Assembly (NCBI GenBank): GCA_963677325.2
Contig: CAXXGM010000006.1
Coordinates: 186,001 to 250,000 of the forward strand
Length of the DNA stretch: 64,000 bases
From: G963677325 sp963677325
GTDB taxonomy: Bacteria > Bacteroidota > Bacteroidia > Bacteroidales > Prolixibacteraceae
Direction of reading: 5' to 3'
The notes under the pieces were generated by a model that was not told the origin of the DNA, made no database searches, and saw only the letters and a list, made by a program, of their open reading frames with translations. The position numbers and the translations under genes were made by a program. This document shows, piece by piece, positions 18,604 to 27,370 of this stretch; within the stretch, counting starts at the first letter, position 1; each line of letters begins with the position of its first letter.

Positions 18604-19404
18604 ATTCTCCTCTTCTATTTTCTTTTTTATGATGGATACCTCATTTCTAAGTTCAAGGAGACTTGCGGCAAGATCCTGATGAGAAATTTGCACCGGTATT
18701 TCTTCACTGATAAAATTGGTGAATTTCCAAATCTCCCGTACATCATTAATAAGTAAATCATAAGGTTCATAACCCTTATTAAGAGAAATCAAATGCAATT
18801 GGCCTTCACTTTCTATCCTGTTTTCGATAATCTTAAAAACAATCCCGTCATCAACAGTTAAGATAATGCAGGCATCTCCATTCCTCAACTCACTCCAGTC
18901 CTGCAGATATTCACCTGTGACCCATGATCCGGGAGGTATAGGCAGCATGGAATCACCGCTGATCTGGAATGTACGGTATTTCCGTTCACCTGACAGAAAT
19001 GGAAGATTAAAGACAGGCAATTCCTTTACATACTCAGTATCTGAATACCCGCGTGCATAACCTGCTGAAGCTTTTTCAGGAACGAGCTCGATATTTTCAT
19101 TATTGGTTCTATCAACAGTTGTAGCCAAAACCCTCAGATGACTTCCTTTGATGAAAACATCGTACCCTTCTTCCAGTTGCTGAAGCTCACTCTCTTTTAA
19201 TTTCGTCAAATCAACCTTCACCAGGGTATCAATGGCAACGCCCAAATAATCAGAAATTGCAATCAGCTGAGGAATTCCTGGACTTGCCACCTCGTTTTCA
19301 TACCCGCTGAGCGTGGAACGTTTCATTTTCAGGATGAAAGCCACCTCATCCTGTGTTCTTCCGCGTCGCCTGCGCATAAATTTTATATTCTTAGCAAAAT
19401 ACAT
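18595..19404 (-). CDS. XRE-family repressor with S24 (LexA/CI-like) self-cleavage domain
   Basis: A 269-residue transcription factor. Residues 1-60 are a Cro/CI-type helix-turn-helix (RTQDEVAFIL...RSTLSGYEN). Residues 125-235 form an S24 peptidase domain with catalytic Ser152 in GDSML and Lys191 in VFKII, implying CI/LexA-like autocleavage. A charged helix, probably a coiled coil, ends the protein. The final Ser-His-stop is encoded by a family ii repeat. No prophage genes surround it, so it is more likely a chromosomal stress regulator than a phage repressor. The ATG at 19404 is preferred over a TTG nine bases upstream. Confidence 0.85.
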   Translation of the reverse strand: MYFAKNIKFMRRRRGRTQDEVAFILKMKRSTLSGYENEVASPGIPQLIAISDYLGVAIDTLVKVDLTKLKESELQQLEEGYDVFIKGSHLRVLATTVDRTNNENIELVPEKASAGYARGYSDTEYVKELPVFNLPFLSGERKYRTFQISGDSMLPIPPGSWVTGEYLQDWSELRNGDACIILTVDDGIVFKIIENRIESEGQLHLISLNKGYEPYDLLINDVREIWKFTNFISEEIPVQISHQDLAASLLELRNEVSIIKKKIEEENSH

Positions 19405-19432
19405 GGTCAACAAAATTATTTAACCCCAGTAA

Positions 19433-19461
19433 CAAAATTAATATCTTTAGTCAAATCTGAC
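19433..19461 (-). promoter_or_regulatory. Candidate promoter and operator of the S24 repressor
   Basis: Minus-strand TAATTTTG (19440-19433) fits TAnnTTTG. Just upstream at 19450-19461 is the palindrome GTCA-N4-TGAC, overlapping where a -33 element would lie. The position is suitable for autorepression; this is inferred from layout only. Confidence 0.3.
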
Positions 19462-19591
19462 CAGGAGATTTTTCGTGTTGTAATCTTAAGAGTGTTGAAT
19501 AGATGATTAGGAATATTTCTTTGAAAACATCTCTTGAAAAATATTTTCAATAAGTCTCATTTTCTGCATATAAAATAGATTTATCTTTTTA

Positions 19592-19599
19592 TATATTTG
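19592..19599 (+). promoter_or_regulatory. Candidate -7 element of the frameshifted barrel gene
   Basis: TATATTTG fits TAnnTTTG, 33 bases before the ATG at 19632. No -33 TTG at the expected spacing. Confidence 0.4.
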
Positions 19600-19631
19600 A
19601 GCAAACTTTTTTACACTTAACAATCGAAATT

Positions 19632-20383
19632 ATGAAAAAGCTACTTTCCGTTATTGTATTGCTTTCTCTCTTTGTTGCTGTGAATGGCCAGGATGAAAAA
19701 ACCGCCAATTTAGCCACCCGTAAGTATGTAATTAAATTCCAGCCTGTGAATTACGCGCTTCAATCTTATTCATTCGAAATTGAAAGAATGCTTAACAGGA
19801 AAAATGCTCTCACGATTGGCATAGGAATTCCAAACAGCGGATCTCTTATTGGAAAATATGGAATTGAAGCAAGTGATCTTTCAAAGCTTGATTTAAGCAC
19901 CATGCATGCCAGGCTTGCTTATCGTCATTATGGAGGTAATTCCGGTCTTCCAAGAGGTTTTTATATTGAACCGTACCTGAAATATCAAAATTTGAAAGGC
20001 AATTTTACCAAAACCTTTGAAGAAAATATTGAGGGTAGTACTCAAACTTACGAGGGAAATATTGATGCCAAAATAACCACGATGAATGCCGGATTTCAGA
20101 TGGGAGTACAATTCATGATTGCCAAAAGAATAGCAGTTGATTTTTATTTCCTTGGTCTTGAGGGTGGTATTGGGAATGTGGATTTAGTTGGTACTCCTAC
20201 CCCATCTGATCCACAAACAATATCCGATATGAGAGATGAAATTCAAAAGGTGTAGATGATTTGCCCTCATTTCTCAAGGACAAAATTACCGTTACAAATA
20301 CCAATGAATCTGTAATAGTAAAGGCAAAACAACTTCCTTATCCATGGCTTCGCGGAGGTATTAACGTCGGGATAGCTTTCTAA
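19632..20383 (+). pseudogene. Exported beta-barrel-type protein with a one-base frameshift
   Basis: The first frame encodes 207 residues: a signal peptide (about 1-19, ending VNGQ) and amphipathic strands like small Bacteroidota outer-membrane proteins. It stops at 20253. The same protein plainly continues one frame over, from 20252 to a stop at 20381-20383: the added 43 residues read VDDLPSFLKDK... and end with GGINVGIAF, a typical terminal barrel strand. One extra base near 20250 would restore a product of about 250 residues. It is either a recent deletion or a sequencing error. Family not recognised. Confidence 0.75.
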
Positions 20384-20391
20384 TTTTTTAT

Positions 20392-20541
20392 ATTTCACGA
20401 ATTGAAGACGAATTTACACGAAGCGGACGCGAGCAACTGTGCATCTAAACAGTTTAATAATGAATAAACTAACAAAACACCTATCATTTAGCGTAATTCG
20501 TGTTCGTGTAAATTCGTAACAAATTCGTGTAATTCGCCTTA
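20392..20541. repeat. Intergenic repeat family iii (TTCGTGTAAATTCG units, inverted arms)
   Basis: Left arm carries CACGAATT and CGAATTTACACGAA (about 20396-20422). Right arm carries the reverse complement several times, for example TTCGTGTAAATTCG (20507-20541 region). Related tracts: 26205-26255, 43318-43360 and 50866-51088. Confidence 0.7.
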
Positions 20542-21831
20542 TTAATTCCGGGCTTTATGCCTGATCAATAATCTCAAGGCCTGATCGTAGGTTATGTATT
20601 TCCATGACCAGTCGAGAAATACCATAATCTTGTTCTTTACTCCAATGATCGAAAGTAAATGAACGACCGACCAAAGAACCCAGGCAAAAAAACCTTTCAA
20701 TTCAACAAAAGGCAGATCAGCAACTGCACGGTGCCTTCCAATAGTCGCCATGGCTCCTTTATTCAAATACCTGAACTCCTTTAATGGCTTATTCTTTACC
20801 ATTCTGAAAAGGTTACCTGCCAGTAAATTGCCTTGCTGCAGAGCCACCTGGGCCACCTGGGGATGCCCGTTTGTTTGTAAGTCTGATATCATAAGGCTAT
20901 TATCACCAATCGCAAATATGTTCTGATATCCCTCGACCTGATTAAAGGTATTAACCATTAACCGGTTGGCCTTACCATAGGCACTTTCTGAGATTCCTGT
21001 TATTTTAGAGGAGGTAACTCCTGCAGCCCATATCACATTAGCCACCTTGATACTTTCATCCTGGGGCAGAGCAAGTACATGTCCATCGTAATCCAATACT
21101 CTTGTATTCAGATGAACTTCAACTCCCAGTTTACCAAGAAATTCCCTGGCGCCCTCTGCCGCTGTTGCTGACATTCCCGCCAGAAGTGAAGGTGAAGCTT
21201 CAAAGAGCATGATCTTCATATTATCAATATTCAGCTCAGGATAATCTTTGGGAAGGACATATTTTTTCATTTCAGCCATTGCCCCGGCCAACTCAACTCC
21301 CGTTGGCCCTCCACCAATAATAGCTACATTCAGATAAGATTGAATTTCTTCCTCATCTGATTCTGTGGATGCTCTTTCAAAATTCTCAAGGATCCTGTTC
21401 CTGATAAATAGTGCATCGGGCGCTGATTTCATCTTTAAGGTATATTTTTCAATATTATCCTGTCCGAAGAAGTTGGTCTTGGCCCCCGTTGCCAACACAA
21501 GAAAATCATACTGCAGCAGTCCTATAGAGGTAAGTATTTCATTATTATCTGGAATTACCTTAATCAGATCAGCCATCCTGTACTGCACTTTGGTTTCCTG
21601 AAAAATTTTACGGATGGGAAAGGAAATAGCACTTGGCTCAAGTCCTGACATGGCAACCTGGTAAAGCAAAGGCTGAAAAAGATGATAATTATTCCTGTCA
21701 ATTAATACAATCTGAAATTCTTTTCTATCCAATTTCAAAGCCAGTTTTAATCCTGCAAAACCGCCGCCAACAATAACAACTCTTTTACGATTTGTTGGTG
21801 GAATATTTGAAATATAGTTTTGTAAATTCAT
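20542..21831 (-). CDS. ndh: Type II NADH dehydrogenase (NDH-2)
   Basis: Non-proton-pumping NADH:quinone oxidoreductase, a peripheral inner-membrane flavoprotein feeding electrons to quinone. The 429 residues contain two dinucleotide-binding motifs, GGGFAGLKLA near 21 and IIGGGPTGVELAG near 170, plus ATGAKTNFFG, IWAAGV, FAIGD and VAQVALQQGNLLA, in the family order. The hydrophobic C-terminal segment (FFAWVLWSVVHLLSIIG) is the usual membrane anchor. The gene stands alone. Confidence 0.92.
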   Translation of the reverse strand: MNLQNYISNIPPTNRKRVVIVGGGFAGLKLALKLDRKEFQIVLIDRNNYHLFQPLLYQVAMSGLEPSAISFPIRKIFQETKVQYRMADLIKVIPDNNEILTSIGLLQYDFLVLATGAKTNFFGQDNIEKYTLKMKSAPDALFIRNRILENFERASTESDEEEIQSYLNVAIIGGGPTGVELAGAMAEMKKYVLPKDYPELNIDNMKIMLFEASPSLLAGMSATAAEGAREFLGKLGVEVHLNTRVLDYDGHVLALPQDESIKVANVIWAAGVTSSKITGISESAYGKANRLMVNTFNQVEGYQNIFAIGDNSLMISDLQTNGHPQVAQVALQQGNLLAGNLFRMVKNKPLKEFRYLNKGAMATIGRHRAVADLPFVELKGFFAWVLWSVVHLLSIIGVKNKIMVFLDWSWKYITYDQALRLLIRHKARN

Positions 21832-21936
21832 GATTGTTCTTTAACCTCTATTATAGAAAGTAAAATTAAAGAATAAATCCGGATTAAAAATCAGGGGTTT
21901 ATTAATCAAAGCTTATTTTATTATTAAAGAATTTGA

Positions 21937-22839
21937 TTAGTCTTTAGCAAAAGAAAACAGACGGGAAATATTAAATCCAAGATGAATTCCGCCATCTTTC
22001 CAATTTCCAGAGGTTTTACCGATAAAACCTCCTTCAACCATGGCTTGAGAATTGGTAAGAATAATCTGAAACACATGTCCCTGACCTGTATCTATATCTA
22101 TTCCAAAGGATAGCGGATTGTAATATCGCGTGGGTAATAATTTTCTATTGGGCTGGCGAACAAGATAATATTCTGCTGTGACTGCTATCCATCTTGTGAT
22201 CTTATAACGGCCACCGAATCCAAGGGCAAACAGATCACTTTTATCAAGCTTTGTGGGAACCATATTACGATGAATAAACGTAGGGGATAATTGTGCAGAA
22301 AAATTCTCACTGAATTTCCGTGCAATTAGAAATTGGTGAACAAAACTTAAACGGGAATGAAAAGTAAGATTTATGGTAGTATCTAAATTCCGGATGGTTG
22401 TTATTTCTGTAGTGGCAAGATAGGTCAGATGAACCGGACAATCTTTTTCAGCTGAACTCTGTCGGATCAAACTGGCTTTTACGAATCCATTGACCGTTTT
22501 TTCAAAGGTACTTCTTCCGATTCCAAGCTCCAACCAGTCTTTCAATCCATATTCCAGTCCTAAATGAATGACCCCATGATCTAATCCATAAAACTGATCA
22601 ATCCCTTCGTTCAACTGTCCAAACCGGTGAGAGATTCTGAACTCGAGCTGCTGCTTTTTTACGGTCTCCACGGAATGTCCATTGATGATTCTGGTTGAGA
22701 AAAAAGTTTCATCAATGGGGGCTGTTTCCGCTCTGTCTCCGGATTGCATCATAGAATCAGGTTCCTGACCATTGCAATAATGATCCGGATTGGAAAAAAT
22801 ACAAATGGTCAGGACTATCAAGATTAGTTTTGAACTCAT
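21937..22839 (-). CDS. DUF5777-family beta-barrel protein
   Basis: A 300-residue exported protein with a signal peptide (about 1-24). The segment from residue 55 (TRIINGHSVE...LEFRISHRFG) and the repeated short strands match DUF5777, Bacteroidota outer-membrane barrels often found beside haem proteins. The end, NISRLFSFAKD, is barrel-like. It is second in a two-gene unit, eight bases after the haem lipoprotein gene, suggesting joint action at the outer membrane. Function unknown. Confidence 0.75.
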   Translation of the reverse strand: MSSKLILIVLTICIFSNPDHYCNGQEPDSMMQSGDRAETAPIDETFFSTRIINGHSVETVKKQQLEFRISHRFGQLNEGIDQFYGLDHGVIHLGLEYGLKDWLELGIGRSTFEKTVNGFVKASLIRQSSAEKDCPVHLTYLATTEITTIRNLDTTINLTFHSRLSFVHQFLIARKFSENFSAQLSPTFIHRNMVPTKLDKSDLFALGFGGRYKITRWIAVTAEYYLVRQPNRKLLPTRYYNPLSFGIDIDTGQGHVFQIILTNSQAMVEGGFIGKTSGNWKDGGIHLGFNISRLFSFAKD

Positions 22840-22847
22840 TTTTCCTT

Positions 22848-23237
22848 TCAGTTGTTTAAAGCGCCCTTTTCTATCCAGATCCGGATGATTGAAATATCAC
22901 AATCGCTAAGCTTATTTCCATATTTTGGCATTGGAGAATAGCCGGGAAGATGTTCAATAGCTCCCAGGAGCCTCCCGTTCAAGGCCAGTATTCTGAGATT
23001 TGTATATCCCTCCAGGCGATTACCTCCCCCGGCGCCTTCTGCAATCTGGACGTTTGAGTGACAAGCAAGACACCAGGTTTGAATAATAGGCTGTACACTT
23101 TTTGAATAAGTAACATTGACGGTATCACATGTGCCATCAGTTTGACCTCGAAGTGACTCCTCGTTGTCATAATAGCATCCCGAAATCAGAGTAATAAATA
23201 GCGGAAGAATCAAAATCTTTCGTGAGCAAATATTCAT
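22848..23237 (-). CDS. Small c-type cytochrome-like lipoprotein
   Basis: A 129-residue protein with a lipoprotein signal (LISGC lipobox, Cys near residue 20) and one haem c site, CLACH, near residue 58. A Met in SPMPKYG near residue 102 could be the distal haem ligand, as in monohaem cytochromes of the planctomycete/YVTN-associated kind. I use the ATG at 23237, since the longer frame start at 23303 would bury the signal peptide. Probably electron transfer at the cell surface or periplasm, together with the DUF5777 protein. Confidence 0.8.
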   Translation of the reverse strand: MNICSRKILILPLFITLISGCYYDNEESLRGQTDGTCDTVNVTYSKSVQPIIQTWCLACHSNVQIAEGAGGGNRLEGYTNLRILALNGRLLGAIEHLPGYSPMPKYGNKLSDCDISIIRIWIEKGALNN

Positions 23238-23759
23238 CTGTAATTTTAAATTTCGTCCACAGGTTTTTGGCTCAAGCCGTATTTCTGGAGGGGGTATTTT
23301 CAAGTTTTGTCAGAAATGTATGCGTAAATAACACCCACTCGATTTCCGTATAAATACCAGGTGACCACCAATTCCTGAAATTTTCCCCTTTCCCCCGCTT
23401 CCCCATTTACTAAGTAAATGAAAAATGATCAATCCCAACTTTTTGTCTTGATCCGGTTTCATATAAAGTTACAAAAATTAAAGCAAAAAAGCCTCATTTT
23501 GAATTGTTGTGGGAGATTTATATGAGAAATGGAAAAAATTCCAGAAACTATTTACCCAAACTCTGATTAATTGAATTTTCTTTCTGAAATGTTTCCTGCT
23601 AAATCAATCAGAAGCCTTATCCGGGCTCTTTGTAATAGTTGACCGGTGTAGATTACCGATTTGTAAAAATGATTTTCAGCCCGCCAGCTGATGAGATGGG
23701 CCATACTAGTGCGCAGCATTAGTGGTACTTCTTTGCTCTCTTGCAGTGGACAACAACCA

Positions 23760-23812
23760 GGTCTTGTTCCGAACATGGTACGAGGTTGGTACGGAGCAGA
23801 TACGGCGGGTTC
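23760..23812. repeat. Intergenic repeat family iv, reverse orientation
   Basis: Read on the minus strand it gives CCGTACCAA, then CGTACCATGTTCGG and ACAAG, closely matching the plus-strand tract at 52801-52832. Confidence 0.65.
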
Positions 23813-23837
23813 GGGATTTGACAGAAAGTCAATATGC

Positions 23838-23871
23838 AAAAAAAAAGCATTGCAGAAATTCTGCAATGCTT
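23838..23871 (-). terminator. Strong terminator (probably of the RRM gene)
   Basis: Perfect 11-bp stem AAGCATTGCAG / CTGCAATGCTT, 5-base loop, followed on the minus strand by at least seven T. It lies 185 bases after the RRM stop, giving a long 3' untranslated region. Confidence 0.85.
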
Positions 23872-24056
23872 AAAGTCTTTCACTATATAAGCTTAAGAAC
23901 GAAATGCTTATGTTTGGATTATCTAAGTGATCAGGCTCTTTATGGATTATTTTCTGGTAACGACGTCATCAAAAAACTTTCACCTCAGTACTAACACAAA
24001 AATACTTCAAACTCTAGCTGCTATAAAAAACTGACAGCTAAGCTGCGTTCACCGGC

Positions 24057-24482
24057 CTAATAATTGGATCTACGGCTACCGCCTCTGTCGCCACCGCGAT
24101 CTCCGCCGCCACGGTTGAATCCGCCACGGTCTCCGCCACGATCACCGCCGCCACGGTTGTAACCGCCGCCGCCGCCGCGATTAAATCCACCGCCGCCACC
24201 GCCGCGATTGAATCCACCTGGACGCCTGGTGCCATCTTTTGGTTTTTCAATTGATTCATTTACAACAATAGTGCGACCATCTACTTCTGCACCATTAAGT
24301 TCCTCAATAGCCTTTTTGGCTTCTTCTTCACTCGGCATTTCAATAAAACCGAATCCTTTGCTCCTTCCGGAGAACTTGTCTGTGATGATTCTTGCTGAAG
24401 CTACTTCGCCGTATTCTTCAAAAAATCCTTTCAATTCTGCCTCTTCTAAACTAAATGGCAGACTACCTACGAAAATGTTCAT
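24057..24482 (-). CDS. Glycine-rich RRM RNA-binding protein
   Basis: A 141-residue protein with one RNA recognition motif (residues 1-78; RNP2 NIFVGSLPF and RNP1 KGFGFIEM) and a C-terminal tail of FNRGGGGG/RGG repeats. The tail is encoded by a markedly GC-rich tract (CCGCCG repeats), unlike the surrounding AT-rich DNA. Such proteins are abundant in Bacteroidota and resemble eukaryotic cold-inducible glycine-rich proteins. Likely an RNA chaperone. Monocistronic, with a long 3' UTR. Confidence 0.93.
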   Translation of the reverse strand: MNIFVGSLPFSLEEAELKGFFEEYGEVASARIITDKFSGRSKGFGFIEMPSEEEAKKAIEELNGAEVDGRTIVVNESIEKPKDGTRRPGGFNRGGGGGGFNRGGGGGYNRGGGDRGGDRGGFNRGGGDRGGDRGGSRRSNY

Positions 24483-24827
24483 AATTACAGTAACTAAATT
24501 TAAATGGTAAATAATCCGATGTAAATATAGGGAATATTTTTGGGAATATTAATAAAAACAACTTATTTAAAAAATATTTTAATGAATTGATTTTAATATA
24601 TTTACATTCATCAAAAAGGGCGAAATCTTTCTAACAATAAGCAAAATCCCTTTTATGGCAGTCATGTATTCACTAAATTGAAATTCAGAATGATGCAATT
24701 TCCATTCCATTTTACCCTGCATCATTTACGGGAAAGATCCATAGAATCAATTTGTTTCTCTCCTCTAAACAGAACACTTGTTATACAACTTTTTTCGTGT
24801 AATTTTGCACAGTAAAAGGAAAAAAAC
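24483..24827. other. Divergent intergenic region RRM gene / ffh
   Basis: About 345 AT-rich bases. The ffh promoter (24778-24807) is clear. The RRM gene start signal is not; the long untranslated leader expected for a cold-regulated gene would fit here, but I see no definite element. Confidence 0.4.
24778..24807 (+). promoter_or_regulatory. Promoter of ffh
   Basis: TTG at 24778-24780, 19 bases, then TAATTTTG at 24800-24807: a full match to the Bacteroidota TTG / TAnnTTTG promoter. The predicted leader is about 15 bases. Confidence 0.65.
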
Positions 24828-26162
24828 ATGTTTGAAAATCTTACAGACAAATTAGAAAGATCGTTTAAACTACTTAAAGGACAAGGCAAAATTACAGAAA
24901 TCAATGTTGCTGAGACCTTGAAAGATGTGCGTAAAGCTTTGCTTGACGCTGATGTCAATTATAAAATAGCCAAGGATTTTACTGCCAAAGTGAAAGATAA
25001 GGCCATTGGACAGGATGTCTTAAAAGCCTTAAACCCAGGGCAAGTGATGGTCAAACTTGTCCATGATGAGCTTATCGAACTCATGGGCGGTACAACGGTC
25101 GATATAAACCTGAAAGGGAATCCCGCCATTATCCTGATGGCCGGTTTACAAGGTTCGGGTAAAACGACCTTTGCAGCCAAGCTGGCCAACAGACTTAAAA
25201 CCAAACAGGGAAAAAATCCACTGCTTGTTGCCGGTGACGTTTATCGTCCTGCTGCTATTGAGCAGTTAAAGATTGTAGGAGGATCAATTGAGGTTCCAGT
25301 CTATACAGAAGAAGGGAATAAAGAACCGGTAAAAATAGCCAAGGAAGCAATAAAGTTTGCAAAACTTCATGGTCATGATGTCGTAATTATAGATACGGCA
25401 GGACGCCTTGCAGTAGATGAAGAAATGATGGTGGAGATTGAGGCTGTTAAATCGGCCGTTAATCCTCACGAGATTTTGTTTGTAGTAGACTCCATGACCG
25501 GACAGGATGCTGTAAATACAGCCAAAGAATTTAATGACCGGCTCGATTTCGATGGCGTTGTGTTAACAAAGCTTGATGGTGATACCCGGGGTGGTGCTGC
25601 CTTATCAATCCGTTCTGTCGTGAACAAACCCATTAAATTCGTGGGAACCGGTGAAAAAATGGATGCTATTGATGCATTCCATCCCTCCCGAATGGCTGAC
25701 CGTATTCTTGGAATGGGAGACATCGTTTCACTTGTTGAAAGGGCCCATGAACAGTATGATGAAGAGGAAGCAAGGAGACTTCAGAAAAAACTGGCCAAAG
25801 ATCAGTTTAATTTTGAAGACTTCCTGAAACAGATTCAGCAGATCAAGAAAATGGGTAATCTAAAGGAACTGGCCGGCATGATCCCTGGAATGGGTAAAGT
25901 AATGAAGGATATTGATATAGATGACGATGCCTTTAAAAGCCTCGAAGCAATCATCCATTCAATGACTAAAAAGGAACGCACCGATGCAAGCATCATCGAT
26001 GGCTCCAGAAGAAAGAGGATTGCCAATGGCTCCGGAACAACAATTCAGGAAGTTAATCGGCTATTGAAACAGTTTGGTGAAACACGGAAAATGATGAAAA
26101 TGGTTTCCCAGGGCGGAAACATGAAAAAGGTTCTGGCCAATCAGAAAGCGCGACACAGGTAG
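24828..26162 (+). CDS. ffh: Signal recognition particle protein Ffh
   Basis: GTPase that binds signal sequences and, with SRP RNA and FtsY, targets proteins to the membrane. The 444 residues show the N domain (1-90), the G domain with P-loop GLQGSGKTT near 107, DTAGRL near 190 and TKLDGDTRGG near 247, and the M domain with IPGMGKVMK and the RNA-binding helix SRRKRIANGSG. Its receptor FtsY is also in this window (49859-50806), on the other strand. Confidence 0.97.
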   Translation: MFENLTDKLERSFKLLKGQGKITEINVAETLKDVRKALLDADVNYKIAKDFTAKVKDKAIGQDVLKALNPGQVMVKLVHDELIELMGGTTVDINLKGNPAIILMAGLQGSGKTTFAAKLANRLKTKQGKNPLLVAGDVYRPAAIEQLKIVGGSIEVPVYTEEGNKEPVKIAKEAIKFAKLHGHDVVIIDTAGRLAVDEEMMVEIEAVKSAVNPHEILFVVDSMTGQDAVNTAKEFNDRLDFDGVVLTKLDGDTRGGAALSIRSVVNKPIKFVGTGEKMDAIDAFHPSRMADRILGMGDIVSLVERAHEQYDEEEARRLQKKLAKDQFNFEDFLKQIQQIKKMGNLKELAGMIPGMGKVMKDIDIDDDAFKSLEAIIHSMTKKERTDASIIDGSRRKRIANGSGTTIQEVNRLLKQFGETRKMMKMVSQGGNMKKVLANQKARHR

Positions 26163-26204
26163 AAGGAGTAAAAAGTGAACAGTAAAAAGTAAACAGTGAA
26201 CGAT

Positions 26205-26255
26205 GAAAGATCGTTCGTGAAAATTCGTTATAAATTTGTGTAAATTCGCAATATT
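26205..26255. repeat. Intergenic repeat family iii (short tract)
   Basis: Units GTTCGTGAAAATTCG and TTTGTGTAAATTCG between ffh and folD. Before it (26168-26200) is a separate small direct repeat, AGTGAACAGTAAAAAG / AGTAAACAGTGAAC. Confidence 0.6.
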
Positions 26256-27131
26256 ATGATCTTAATTGACGGCAAAAAAACATCAGACCAGGTAAAAGCA
26301 GAGATAGCTGAAGAAGTTGCAACTTTTGTGGCCCAGGGTGGTAAAAGGCCTCACCTTGCTGCTGTGCTGGTTGGAAATGACGGTGCAAGCGAAACATATG
26401 TTGCCGGAAAGGTAAAGGCCTGCGAATTAGTTGGTTTTAAATCCACGTTAATTCGCTATGATGAAAATACAACTGAAGAAGAATTATTAAACACAGTGGA
26501 TCAACTGAATAAAGATGAAGACATTGATGGATTTATTGTTCAGCTTCCTCTACCCAAACATATTTCTGAAGAAAAAGTAATCGAGTCCATCGATCCCAAA
26601 AAGGATGTGGATGGATTTAACCCAATGAACGTTGGCAGGATGGTGGCTGGATTGCCGGCATTTGTTTCAGCTACTCCTTTTGGAATCATGGAATTGATCC
26701 GTCGTTATCATATTGAGACAAAAGGTAAAAATTGTGTTGTTATAGGCCGCAGTAACATTGTCGGACGTCCGATGAGCATTCTGCTCTCCCAGAAAGGAAT
26801 TGACTGTACTGTAACACTGTGTCACAGTCACACAAAGAACCTGAAAGAAATCTGCCTCGGAGCAGATATCATAGTGGCTGCCCTGGGGAAAATCGGTTTT
26901 TTAACAGCTGAAATGGTGAAAGAAGGAGCCGTTATAATAGATGTCGGGATTACCCGCGTAAAATCAGACAAGACAAAATCAGGATTTAAACTTTTAGGAG
27001 ATGTGAAGTTTGATGAGGTTGCACCAAAATGCTCCTATATTACTCCCGTGCCGGGCGGTGTTGGTCCTATGACCATTGCGTCCTTGCTGCATAATACATT
27101 ACTTTCAGCAAAAAAGGAGGTATACAAATAA
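26256..27131 (+). CDS. folD: Bifunctional methylene-THF dehydrogenase / methenyl-THF cyclohydrolase FolD
   Basis: Interconverts 5,10-methylene-THF and 10-formyl-THF with NADP+, supplying one-carbon units for purines and formyl-Met. The 291 residues include the active-site YVAGKVKAC (Tyr and Lys, near 49-57), VQLPLPKH, DVDGF, the NADP-binding VVIGRSNIVGRP and TPVPGGVGPMT. It is separated from ffh by a 93-base repeat tract, so cotranscription is uncertain. Links functionally to folP at the window start. Confidence 0.96.
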   Translation: MILIDGKKTSDQVKAEIAEEVATFVAQGGKRPHLAAVLVGNDGASETYVAGKVKACELVGFKSTLIRYDENTTEEELLNTVDQLNKDEDIDGFIVQLPLPKHISEEKVIESIDPKKDVDGFNPMNVGRMVAGLPAFVSATPFGIMELIRRYHIETKGKNCVVIGRSNIVGRPMSILLSQKGIDCTVTLCHSHTKNLKEICLGADIIVAALGKIGFLTAEMVKEGAVIIDVGITRVKSDKTKSGFKLLGDVKFDEVAPKCSYITPVPGGVGPMTIASLLHNTLLSAKKEVYK

Positions 27132-27207
27132 AAAGGAAGCAAAAGAAGGTAAATTGTTTATAAAAGATCATCTATAATAGATTCCATTCTTTCTATTGCT
27201 ATTGAGC

Positions 27208-27237
27208 GCGGTATCCGTGCAATTTCAAAGATACCGC
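27208..27237. repeat. Inverted repeat GCGGTATC / GATACCGC
   Basis: An 8-bp perfect inverted repeat with a 14-base loop between folD and the M48 gene. No T-run on either side, so probably not an intrinsic terminator; could be an operator or RNA structure. Confidence 0.4.
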
Positions 27238-27370
27238 AAGAAACAGTATACTGCTTTCTTCAGTTTATCACCATTTATTTTCTTCATTCTTATAAGAACA
27301 AAATACAATGAAATTCCGTTTAATTCAATGCGGAATGAAAATTATGGGTATTTTATAAAAAAACAAAGAG

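Larger units (their letters stand above)
23238..24056. other. Gene-free region of about 820 bases
   Basis: No credible gene. Overlapping short frames of 60-100 codons on both strands (23567-23866 minus, 23722-23994 plus) look like chance. It contains a family iv repeat in reverse orientation (23760-23812) and the RRM-gene terminator (23838-23871). It may hold a decayed gene or a small RNA, but I cannot point to one. Confidence 0.5.

Noticed and set aside
23567..23866. 99-codon minus-strand frame in the long gap
   Set aside because: Runs through the family iv repeat and the terminator hairpin; no recognised family.
24038..24259. Alanine/valine-rich frame overlapping the RRM gene tail
   Set aside because: Out-of-frame reading of the GC-rich glycine-repeat tract on the same strand.
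27208..27237. Inverted repeat after folD as a terminator
   Set aside because: No T-run on either strand, so I list it only as an inverted repeat.
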